DNA of 64,000 nt, taken from NCBI RefSeq assembly GCF_963675165.1, contig NC_087388.1, positions 1,094,800 through 1,158,799 on the forward strand. Reading direction: 5' to 3'. This document shows positions 36,848 to 47,300 of this stretch, piece after piece. The stretch is from Halichondria panicea. Its lineage: Eukaryota; Porifera; Demospongiae; Suberitida; Halichondriidae. Made by a program: the position numbers and the translations under genes. Under the pieces are notes generated by a model that was not told the origin of the DNA, did not search any database, and saw nothing but the letters and a program-made list of their open reading frames with translations. Numbering within the stretch: the stretch's first letter is position 1; every line of letters begins with the position of its first letter.

Positions 36848-39613
36848 TTTTTTTTTTTTAAGAATACTGATAAATATACTTTTTTTTTTGACAGTTAGAA
36901 AATAAACATGTACGTATTTAGAGTTCTAAAGATTTGTGAGACTTTGGGTATAGTCTATTCGCACTCGAACCGTGTCTCCGCTTGGATTAGGTCCATTGGA
37001 GACTGGCGAATGTCTCTTCTGCGGGTGGAACGAGAACCACGAACACAACGTATGGCTGATCTTGCCAATGAAAAGGCCAGACTGCATCTCATCCAGCCTA
37101 CCACCTGACTGTAGCTTTCGTTTCTTTTCGTGGCTAGGTCTCCAGCCAGTCTCTTCACTACAACTGAGGCCTCCTTGCCCATGCCTCCACATGCCGAAGA
37201 AACTAGAGGTGTGAACGAGCCATGCTCAATTTCATTTATCCTTTCTCCGTATTCTCTTTTTTTCTCTCTCTCCATTTTCTGAAAAAGCGACTTGAGGGGT
37301 TTGGACCTATAGCTTCTCGCGTGGGGGTAGAATCTTGTGTCAAAAAATGCGTTTCTGCATGCCTTGGGTCCAAAAGCCTCTCACTCTGATGTCTGCTCTG
37401 GTATCAGGGTCTGTGTTGGCTGTTCGATAGCGGAGGGACTCGCCTGTCAAAGGTTGTAACTTGGGCTCAGTCTCAACGTCGTTATGTATTTCCTTCATGC
37501 AGGATGCTAGGAAGTTTGTTGTGTCGTCATGGCGCATGTGTATGAAGCCAGATAATTTGCAGATCTGGGAATGGTCTACCGTATAACTTTCACCACATGG
37601 GCAAGTTGTTGGTAGATTTTCCAGTGGCCAACAATAGCGAAGGTTGATGTGGTCATGAAAATCTGCTTTGGCATCAAAGAAAAATCCGTGCTCTGCAACA
37701 GGTATTGTATTAAGTGTGCTTGAGCCCCCTTTCTCACGTGCTAGGGCCATAGCGCGTTGTTGGGATTCTGGTAGGCGTCTCTGTAGATCATCTGCCTTTA
37801 TTTTGTACAATACGTCGTGATGTTTCCGCATGGCCATCTTTTGATTGAGGTCCTGGTCAATGCTCGTCATGACATCTGTCCCGTTGTCAGTAATCAGCTG
37901 GGTGAGTTTTGCTGTGCATTCAATTGAGTCAGCGTGTTTGCTCCTTGAATCCTTAACAGGATCGTTGAACGACATACCTCCCAGCCGTGTAGGCAGTGTC
38001 ATCAGCTCCAGCTCTGTGTCATTTAGTTCATGTTTCACTATTTTTGGTATTAGTTTGTGATCAATAGCGTCCTTCAGTGGTTGCATGTGGTCCCCCGCGG
38101 TAGGCATGGTTCTTTGAATAAATGTCCATCGATGCTGTAGTCCAAACACGAAACCAGTGTATGCAGCATGGGGTTGGGTGGAGGCAATGTCAGCAAGCCG
38201 AGACACCTGTTCCCAAGCGGTAACTTTTTCCTAAGTATGTGGCAACAAATGCTGGGGACCCAATCGCTGCACCCAGGTGACGCTGTCCTGACTTATTTGC
38301 TAAATCTTCTCCATCCTCAGACATCTGGATGCCTGTGCCTTCGAATTCTTTAACTGCTGCTGCTCGGCATTCTGGTTTCAGTACGAGGAACGTTTTTGAT
38401 GGTTTTGGGAAGTACCCATACGCGGGTCCTTGTTGCAGTGGATGTCCCAGTAGTTGCGTAAAATCTTCAGGTTCCCCCCAGCTGCGGCGTCATCGGCATA
38501 CCATATTTGAACTGCACTGGGAGAATCATCCGTGGATAGCACACTCCTGCATTTGTCTATTAAAGGTACAGTGCTTAGTGCATACATCGCCATGGACGGG
38601 GACATCCCTGGGTGGTACCTTCTTCTGAGGACAGTTCCATTCCTCCTGAGACAAATAGTCTGGACGGCGACCAGTAGAAATTTAAGAGGACTGTTGCCAG
38701 AGGTGGGCATGTGTATCGGATGTTAAGGAGGGCCACTGCACGATTCAGACGATTAAATGCATTATCTGCGTCAACCAACAAAACTGCGTCTGTGCCTGCT
38801 GAAGCGAATACCTTTCTCAGTGCATGTATAGCAGCTTCACAACCAGACAGGTGGCCTGCACATACTTGCGTAGATCCTGCAGCTTTGGTAATATCTCTCT
38901 TGAGCACAGACACCAGGGACTTGCCAATAATACGTTTCAAAACTTCCCCTATTCCCACTGGTCGTACTCCAGGGTTCTTCGAAATGGGGATCAAACGATT
39001 GTTTAGAAGTGGGCTAAGCCCGACTGGGTCCACTTCCTATAATGCTATGTGCCTTGCCACTTCCGCCACCGCATCACATAAATCTTTTGATGCTGACTTA
39101 AAAGATACCATCATACGTCTCCATATATAAGCATCTCCCATGGAGGGACCAGCGGCACCGTGGGTTGCTAGTGCAGTCTTTCTTACAACCTCACCAGTTA
39201 GACTTTCGAATAAGATGGGGTTAACAATGAGTGCATCTCCTTGTATCAAGGCCTCTGGGTTTGCAGGTTTTGCTTTGGGGTGTTTTCTTTTTAGTTCAGT
39301 TCTTACTTCTGGTGTAAGTTCAAGTAGTCCACCCTTGCCATATTCAGTGATGAGGGAGATGGCTGAATGGACCTCTCCTTTCCGGATGAGAGTGGCAAAC
39401 CGCCTATTTAGCTTCTTTTCTGTTATTCCTCGCTGTCTATCTAGCTCAGGTAATCTGGATTGAATGGTACGGGCCTCCTCTAGCAGCTCATTGATGTTAC
39501 CCGCCTTCCACAAAGAAAGACGTCGTGCAAGGTGTTCATAGAACTCCTTGGTTCCTGCTTTGGCATGTGGTTTTTGTAACAATAGGCCTGGCATGACTAT
39601 GATAGCTTGCATA
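36848..39613 (-). mobile_element. 5'-truncated non-LTR retrotransposon
   Basis: The direct repeat TATGGCCTCAATT (36835-36847 and 39614-39626) flanks the insert. A run of T at 36848-36859 on the + strand is the poly(A) tail of a - strand element. Together these show target-primed reverse transcription. The insert is 2766 bp and contains the reverse-transcriptase remnant described separately. The target was a small AT-rich inverted repeat (about 39614-39720). Confidence 0.88.
36955..39611 (-). pseudogene. Broken reverse transcriptase polyprotein
   Basis: Four consecutive - strand frames belong to one protein. 39624-39037 is an N-terminal conserved region (LARRLSLWKAGNI..., ending ...AVAEVARHIAL). 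39033-38575 is the RT palm and fingers with [29 protein letters not shown] and EEGTTQGCP. 38710-38378 carries [11 protein letters not shown] and the catalytic YADD in IWYADDAAAGG. 38206-37340 and 37275-36955 hold the C-terminal part with a CPCG...H...C cluster, ADIRVRGFW and EHGSFTPLV. Frameshifts or stops separate the pieces near 39035, 38600, 38300 and 37335, so no full protein can be made. The family is a non-LTR element with a Zn-cluster/nuclease-like C-terminus; the exact clade is not assigned. Confidence 0.87.
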
Positions 39614-39720
39614 TATGGCCTCAATTGGATTTACACGCGAGAGTAATTAATTTGATAAACCACGCGCGAAGCTGAGTTGGTTTATCTGATTACTGAAATC
39701 CAATATACCACGACAGGCCA
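39614..39720. repeat. AT-rich hairpin MITE (retrotransposon target)
   Basis: TTGGATTT...GATAAACCA at the left is mirrored by TGGTTTATC...AAATCCAA, with GGCC at both ends. The retrotransposon inserted into its left end. Confidence 0.55.
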
Positions 39721-39829
39721 TTTTAACCGGCTTAATTGTACGTATATAATGTTAGAGCTATTTCCTGTCATTCCTCATTAATGACTATTTGACGTCACTG
39801 TTGCTAAGCCAAATTTTGGAGTCTATATT

Positions 39830-40240
39830 TAATAAAGACTGCAACAAAAATTACCCGTTAGTGAGAAAAACAAGATTTGAAGAAGCTTTGAATTATCAAG
39901 CAGACTGTACCAGTTGACCTTACTGGACTAGACAAAAAGCGGTTTTCTAAAATAAAAACTTAGTTGTATCACAGAAATTTATATCTTGCTATCCTCTTTG
40001 TTCTATATCCACTCTTACGCATAGTAGATCTACCTAACATAACCTTTAGCTCAACTTAGCTTTCTGATCAGTGAAAAATGTTTAGATTTCATTTACCCTT
40101 AAGATTTAGGGCCCCCCCCCCATATATACACACTGCAAAGAATTATGAGCGTGGTTCATTTGGCTCTTATCCGAGGTCTATAATTATAATGAAATTGCGT
40201 CGTTAATTTAATCGAGAAAATTAATTAATGACGTACGCAT
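39830..40240. repeat. Fourth, fragmentary copy of the segmental repeat
   Basis: GATTTGAAGAAGC, AGCAGACTGTACCAGTTG and AAAAAGCGGTTTTCTAA match 4985-5095 in order. The match then fades through CCTAACATAA and CCCCATATATACACACTGCA. It is strongly diverged and non-coding. Confidence 0.6.
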
Positions 40241-40873
40241 AATAATTATTTTCGGAGCATTGATTGTGCAAATGCATTATTTTATGCTCGTGTGTATCAT
40301 TTACCTGCATGTTTATTTAGCTATAAACATACCTGATAAGGAGTATCCTACTCCCATACACATACCGCATTCCAAACTATTATCTGTTGATGTAGTTGTA
40401 CAAACTGTCAAATAGGAAACGTATGGAGCCCATATCAAAATCCTTTTTTTAATGAACATAAGCTCCGTTTACACGACACCTAATCCGGGTCGAATCCGGA
40501 TTGAATCTGCATGGGTTAGATTTTTCTGAGTAGTGGGCATAGCTGTGTGTGTTTGTATGTATAGAGTGTTACAGCTGCTCAGTGATAAATGAAGTGCAAG
40601 TAAGAGTTTCTATAGGCTTCTAAGGTTTTCTTAGATTGCAATTAGTGCATCTGCATTATACCGTAAATTAATGTAATTACAGCGCCAGACACTTCTAAGT
40701 GGCGCATCTTTTAGAACCCCAGCTGGCGCCTGCAGTTATTATGCCTTGAGGCGTAGCCGCACGAGGGATACGGTAAAGCTGACTGTGTGTGTGTGTGTGT
40801 GTCTGTTCCAGCTGTAAATGCTCAACGGTTGCAATAAGACGAAAACTAACAGCTTCTATAGGCTTCTAGCCAC
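40241..40873. other. Non-coding stretch with dispersed-repeat relics
   Basis: 40550-40640 and 40740-40870 carry fragments of the GT-tract repeat family (GAAGTGCAAGTAAGAGTTTC, CTTCTATAGGCTTCTAG) and a GT microsatellite near 40779-40803. No gene is seen. Confidence 0.5.
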
Positions 40874-42318
40874 CATAGATTGAATAGGGAGAGGGATTGG
40901 AAACGGAAGTAGTGTCACGTGACATTTTACATTGAATTTGCAGCATGGCACCAGAGAGCCTTTGATGTCAATCCGTGTTACGGTTGCTCAACACGCGGGA
41001 AACAATGTTTCATGAATATAATGATCACTACAAGATATTCAGAGCCCCCTAAAATGTCATTTTCATGCCCCCTAATGGTGAGCATCAGTTAGAAAAGAAA
41101 AAATACATTTTTGACTTTTGTGAAGCTAGAGGTACAAAACACGCTATGAGATCTTTATGTACCTATAATACTTCTAATATAGCTAAGACTGTGCAACTCA
41201 TCGGTACGGTGGCCCTGAGCGTTACTATTAGTTCACCTTAGCTACTTGATACTTCGCCTACCTTAGCTACTGGGTAGTTCGCCTACCTTAGCTACTGGGT
41301 AGTTCACCTACCTTAGCTACTGGGTAGTTCGCCAACCTTAGCTACTGGGTAGTTCGCCAACCTTAGCTACTGGGTAGTTCGCCAACCTTAGCTACTGGGT
41401 AGTTCGCCAACCTTAGCTACTTCGAAGTTGACCTTTGAACTGTATGTTAATGCTGCTGCTGGAGCCATGCAACTCAATATAAATGAGAGCTCCATGTATA
41501 TATACAGGTACTGAGGATTATCTGCAGCCGGTTAGTGCTACCCTATGGGTAACAGCAATGCAAGATGAGAGTACCACACTTGATTCATTTGGAAGTTACA
41601 TGTTATTCACAATACTAGCTCGTCTAATAGCTTGGGGCAATAGAGCTAGGATTAAGAGACCTTTTTCTTCTCTTCCCCCTCCCCTCTGAGAAAAGGTCTG
41701 GCCCTAGACTAATACAACACATGCAGTTCAAGTTGTTCACGTTTATATCTCCTAATCCCATTGCAGCACAAGAATTCTGTACTATACAATGGTTCTGGTG
41801 TGGTACTCTAGTCTTGCATTGCTGTTAGATAATCCTCAGTACCTGTATACGTGCTATGTAGCTCTCATTATTGATCTCTAGTCACTATGTACAGTACGGC
41901 TACAGCAGTATTAAATAGAATTAACATGCAGTTCAAAGGTCAATTGCGAAGTAGCTAAGGTAGGTGAACTGTCAAGCAGCGAAGGTAGGTGAACTATCAA
42001 GTAGCTAAGGTAGGCGAACTATCAAGTAGAACTACCCAGTAGCTAAGGTAGGTGAACTACCCAGTAGCTAAGGTAGGCGAAGTATCAAGTAGCTAAGGTG
42101 AACTAATAGTAACGCTCAGGGCCACCGTACATCGGTGTACTGTGTCCCATATGGTCTCAAGTGTCAGTTGGAAGTGCAAGTTTTAGTACAAATGTAGTAT
42201 AATCTAGCAGACAAGATTTTACCAACGTTAGATACACAGCCTCGATTAAACCCCGGCGTAATGCGGATATAATTCGAGGTAACTTCCGTTTCCAATCCCT
42301 CTCCCTATTCAATCTATG
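40874..42318. mobile_element. Foldback transposon with 7-bp TSD
   Basis: The ends CATAGATTGAATAGGGAGAG and its complement are perfect inverted repeats flanked by TAGCCAC (40867-40873, 42319-42325). Inverted similarity continues inward for several hundred bases: GCGTTACTATTAGTTCACC near 41218 is mirrored near 42105, and GTACTGAGGATTATCTG near 41509 is mirrored near 41830. The centre is near 41700. No transposase is present. Confidence 0.87.
41230..41425. repeat. 25-bp minisatellite inside the foldback element
   Basis: Tandem units of about 25 bp built on CCTTAGCTACTGGGTAGTTC start at 41261, 41286, 41311, 41336 and on. A shorter, more degenerate array of the complementary sequence lies at 41948-42104 on the other arm. 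The unequal copy number shows the arms expanded independently. Confidence 0.88.
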
Positions 42319-42353
42319 TAGCCACCTTCTCTTGGATTTTGATTTGTGGATTA

Positions 42354-42625
42354 GGCCACTCCAAGTGATACTCTGGTTTCTGGTCCACCGCCCGCATCAG
42401 ATTTTATCCTTGGATTTCTATCTTATTGGATTTCTATCTCATTATTTCTACTACGCATGAGCAGAATGGTCCACGCGGTACAAAATAGTGTGATAATGAT
42501 ATTCATTTGAAAAATAATGAGATTCATAAGGTGAAATTGATAATGACATAATGAGAAAAGCCGCCCGTCCGCATGCAATTAGAAAAACTTCAGGACCAGA
42601 AACCAGAGTGTCACTTGGAGTGGCC
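42354..42625. mobile_element. MITE with TTA target repeat (left of an inverted pair)
   Basis: A 272-bp element with ends GGCCACTCCAAGTGATACTC and its near-complement, flanked by TTA at 42351-42353 and 42626-42628. A 3-bp TTA duplication fits PIF/Harbinger-like elements. Confidence 0.83.
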
Positions 42626-42655
42626 TTAGCAAACTAAAGCTTCTTTCTCTAGTTA

Positions 42656-42930
42656 GGCCACTCCAAGTGACACTCTGGTTTCTGGTCCTGAAGTTTTTCT
42701 AATTGCATGCGGGCGGGCGGCTTTTCTCATTATGTCATTATCAATTTCACCTTATGAATCTCATTATTTTGCAAATGAATATCATTATCACACTATTTTG
42801 TACCACATGGACCATTCTGCGCATGCGTAGTAGAAATAATGAGATAGAAATCCAATAATGAGATAGAAATCCAAGAATAAAATCTGATGCGGGCGGTGGA
42901 CCAGAAACCAGAGTATCACTTGGAGTGGCC
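42656..42930. mobile_element. MITE with TTA target repeat (right of an inverted pair)
   Basis: Same family as 42354-42625 but in inverted orientation, with TTA at 42653-42655 and 42931-42933. The two copies are 30 bp apart and could fold together into a hairpin about 270 bp long. Confidence 0.83.
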
Positions 42931-42933
42931 TTA

Positions 42934-43739
42934 TGGCTAGTTTGACTCACATGCATTGAAGGCTGTTGCAGTCTCTTCAGAATCTTTCGTAGCATCAACT
43001 GTTCGCACAAAGTTTCTATGCAACTTATAAGTTAGCCTTGCACTAAAGCGCTAGGTTTTTGTTAGCTACAAAAGTCAGAAAAGAGCTGCAAAGCTAGCTA
43101 CACTGTTACTTTGTAATCTGGCCACGCCCTCCCAAACACAGCATTGACTTCTGCAGACACGCCACTTATTCCTGTGGATCTAATGCGCATGCACGCTAAT
43201 CACCACGTGTGAGAATATCCATCCCAGGCATCTAGCAGAATCAATCTTCTTCTTTGTTGCTTCCTAGATCCTTGAGGTCCTGGCATAAGCAGCCACAAAA
43301 CACAACAATGATACCATAATTATACAATTGAATAGATGCAAGTCAGATTAATTTATACACTTTTCCTCTTCTATACTTCCTCTTCTATACTTCCTCTTCT
43401 ATACTTTTGAGCGAAAGCAAATCATGGCAAGAGACATTAGCACAGCGCCAGCTTGAACACTAGTTATAGTATAGAAATTTTAGAGAAAATAGGCGTGGTC
43501 TAGCTCAGTCACTTGCTAGCTGTACCGTTGAGAGCTTACTCATGAACAACACATTCATGGACTGTATAGCGATGGGTCAGACAACTGTTCAGTATAATTT
43601 ATAGTGTGATGATGCCGGCTTAAGCTTGATGTTTCAAACCTTTATATGTATAAGCGCTCGAAAAAATAATTACAGGAACGGTAGGCACTTCTTTTAGGGC
43701 CACAAAAATTATGCTGATACTGACATGGCGCTGTAATTA
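42934..43739. other. Non-coding stretch with repeat fragments
   Basis: 43220-43465 matches 1140-1370. A 15-bp unit (ACTTCCTCTTCTAT) is repeated three times near 43368-43410. 42930-43110 holds a fragment of the GT-tract repeat family. No gene is supported. Confidence 0.5.
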
Positions 43740-44256
43740 CTTTAATTATACGGTAATGCTTCGTTCTCAAGATATAGACTATGGTTTGCTAACTTAGAAG
43801 GCTTTTGCAGACTCTTCATCTGACAGACTCGTGTATAGCAACTGTTACACCTGTTCGCACAAAGTTTCTATTCAACTTATGAGTTAAACTTGCACTATAT
43901 AAAGTGCTAGCTGTTTGTTAGCTGCTTAGAAAAGAGCTCGAATTTTTAAGTTGACAAAATTAAACTTCAAGTTACATTGTAGATCTACACAGTCGTGCTT
44001 CTATCATTGAAGACCATGACATTCATCAAGCGGGCCATCAGATATAGATTTCTGTTTCCACTATTCTATAATAAAAATGTGTGTGTTTTGTCAAACAACA
44101 AAATAATATAAGTAATCATGGTCGATCATTACCCACTCTTTGAGTTTGCATGCATGCAGCAAAATTAAATGCAAAAAATGTTCATCATTATAATGTGTGT
44201 ATAAAAGCTAATAGCTTTATGTTATGTAGCTTTTGGTATCTCCACCGAGGCATCAG
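43740..44256 (+). repeat. Dispersed repeat ending just upstream of gene B
   Basis: The block order (TTCGTTCTCAAGATAT, GCACTATATAAAGTGCTAG, GGTCGATCATTACCCACTC, TATGTAGC...CTCCACCGAGGCATCAG) matches 10690-11213 and, in reverse, 6391-7803. Its right end lies 66 bp before the gene B start codon. Confidence 0.65.
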
Positions 44257-44264
44257 TATAAAAG
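44257..44264 (+). promoter_or_regulatory. Candidate TATA box of gene B
   Basis: TATAAAAG lies 59 bp before the ATG at 44323 and abuts the end of the repeat at 43740-44256. A start site about 30 bp downstream would give a 5' leader of roughly 30 nt. This is sequence-pattern evidence only. Confidence 0.45.
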
Positions 44265-44322
44265 AATTGAATCATGTGATTTTTCTGTAAATTAAATTCT
44301 GTCACAATGCATAGTTCCATAA

Positions 44323-47300
44323 ATGGCTGATGACAGCCAGTCAAGTGATACTCTCCTGCACACTGCTGCAAGCTGTGGGGACTTAGATCAGGTCAAAGAG
44401 TTGTTGAAAACAAAGCAATATGAAGTGAACGTCAGAAACTCACACAACCAAACATCTCTTCATCTCGCATGTGCTAATGGTCATCTTGATACGGTTTGGA
44501 CACTAGTCAACAACTTTGGTGCTGACAAAGGAGCTTCTGATTATGACGGAAATACACCATTGCTCTTTGCTGCTAAGAACAAACATGTGCAAATAATTAT
44601 CATGGTAATCCTATCATCAGTGTATTTCAACAAATGGCCCTGTTTCTTTAGTCATAGTGAGATGGATTCTCATGACGTTAAAATCTTTGAGGATGTCCTC
44701 TTCGAGTATTATAATGATTCTGAGGCTGTGGAGAAAACTATGCATCTGATAAGCAAATACTTTGTTGATTACAAGCAATTCAAGGATTATAAAGATGATG
44801 GCTTTATTACATTGTTTGTAGCTGCATCACTTGGTCTCAAAGAATTGCTTAATCATTTAGTTACAGAGAAAAAAGTAGACCTAAATAAAAAAGGTTTCCA
44901 TGGCTTGTCTGTTCTCCACGGTGCCTGTGTCGGAGGACACGTACTGCTCACGGAGAGCCTTATATCAGAACATGGTATTTCACAGAAAGATAACAGCGGG
45001 CACTCAATTTTGCATTACGCTGCATTAGATGGGATTCCCTATTCATTCAATGGTGGTCATATAGAACTAATAGACAAACTGGTGATACAATATGGCCTCG
45101 ATATTGGAGATAGAGATGAAAATGGAAACACACCTCTACATATGGCAGCCTATGAAGGACGTGTTGAAACATTAAGACACCTGATCAGTAAGCACAGTGC
45201 TGATGTTGAATGCACTAATAACCAAAAAAATACACCATTGTTGTTAGCTGCACAAAGTGGTAATACACATGTTTTGGATGCGTTAGTCAAAGAATTCAAC
45301 ATCAGTTGTCATGTCCGAGGTGACAATGGTTATACTCTCCTTCACTATGCATGCTATGGTGGTCATATAGAAATGATAGACAAATTAGTGCTTGAATATG
45401 GCCTCAATCCCGCAGATAAAGATAATGATGGTGACACACCTCTACATATTGCAGCCTACGAAGGACGTGTTGAAACAGTGAGACACCTGATCATTAAGCA
45501 CAGTGCTGATGTTGAATGCACTAATAACCAAAACAGTACACTGTTGATGCTAGCTGCACAAAGAGGTAATACACATGTTTTCGATGCGTTAGTCAAAGAA
45601 TTCAACAGCAGTTGTCATGTCCGAGGTGACAATGGTTATACTCTCCTTCACTATGCATGTGGTGGTGGTCATATAGAAATGATAGACAAATTAGTGCTTG
45701 AATATGGCCTCGATCCCACAGATAAAGATAATGATGGTAACACACCTCTACATACTGCAGCCTCCATTAAAGGACGTGTTGAAACAGTGAGACACCTAAT
45801 TAGCAAGCACAATGCTGATGTTGATTGCACTAATAATCAGAACAATACTCCATTGATGCTAGCTGTGTTTAATGGTTGTGTGCATGTTTTGGATATGCTA
45901 ATCAAAGAATTCAACAGCAGTTGTCATGTCCGAGATGACGATGGTTATACTCTCCTTCACTATGCATGCGATGGTGGTCATATAGAACTGATAGACAAAT
46001 TAGTGCTTGAATATGGCCTCAATCCCGCAGATAAAGATAATGATGGTAACACACCTCTACATGTTGCAGCCATTGCAGGACGTGTTGAAACAGTGAGACA
46101 CCTGATTAGCAAGCACAGTGCTGATGTTGATTGCACTAATAATCAGAACAATACTCCATTGATGCTAGCTGTGTTTAATGGTTGTGTGCATGTTTTGGAT
46201 ATGCTAATCAAAGAATTCACCAGCAGTTGTCATGTCCGAGATGACGATGGTTATACTCTCCTTCACTATGCATGCGATGGTGGTCATATAGAACTGATAG
46301 ACAAATTAGTGCTTGAATATGGCCTCAATCCCGCAGATAAAGATAATGATGGTAACACACCTCTACATATTGCAGCCGTTAAAGGACATGTTGAAACAGT
46401 GAGACACCTGATTAGCAAGCACAGTGCTGATATTGATTGCACTAACAACTACAACAATACACCATTGATGGAGGCTGCGCTGAATGGTCATGTGCATGTT
46501 TTGAATATGCTAATCAAAGAATTCAACAGCAGTTGTCATGTCCGAGGTTACAATGGTTATACTCTCCTTCACTATGCATGCGATGGTGGTCATATAGAAC
46601 TGATAGACAAATTAGTGCTTGAATATGGCCTCAATCCCGCAGATAAAGATAATGATGGTAACACACCTCTACATGTTGCAGCCATTGCAGGACGTGTTGA
46701 AACAGTGAGACACCTGATTAGCAAGCACAGTGCTGATGTTGATTGCACTAATAATCAGAACAATACTCCATTGATGCTAGCTGTGTTTAATGGTGTGAAT
46801 GTTTTGGATATGCTAATCAAAGAATTCAACAGCAGTTGTCATGTCCGAGATGACGATGGTTATACTCTCCTTCACTATGCATGCGATGGTGGTCATATAG
46901 AACTGATAGACAAATTAGTGCTTGAATATGGCCTCAATCCCGCAGATAAAGATAATGATGGTAACACACCTCTACATATTGCAGCCGTTAAAGGACATGT
47001 TGAAACAGTGAGACACCTGATTAGCAAGCACAGTGCTGATATTGATTGCACTAACAACTACAACAATACACCATTGATGGAGGCTGCGCTGAATGGTCAT
47101 GTGCATGTTTTGAATATGCTAATCAAAGAATTCAACAGCAGTTGTCATGTCCGAGGTTACAATGGTTATACTCTCCTTCACTATGCATGCGATGGTGGTC
47201 ATATAGAAATGATAGACAAATTAGTGCTTGAATATGGCCTCAATCCCGCAGATAAAGATAATGATGGTAACACACCTCTACATATTGCAGCCTTCTTCGG

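Noticed and set aside
37845..39463. + strand frames of up to 139 codons over the retrotransposon
   Set aside because: They are antisense to the reverse-transcriptase frames and contain no recognisable domain.
41230..41425. CRISPR-like regular repeats of about 25 bp
   Set aside because: The units are contiguous with no unique spacers and lie inside a foldback transposon in a eukaryotic genome. It is a minisatellite.
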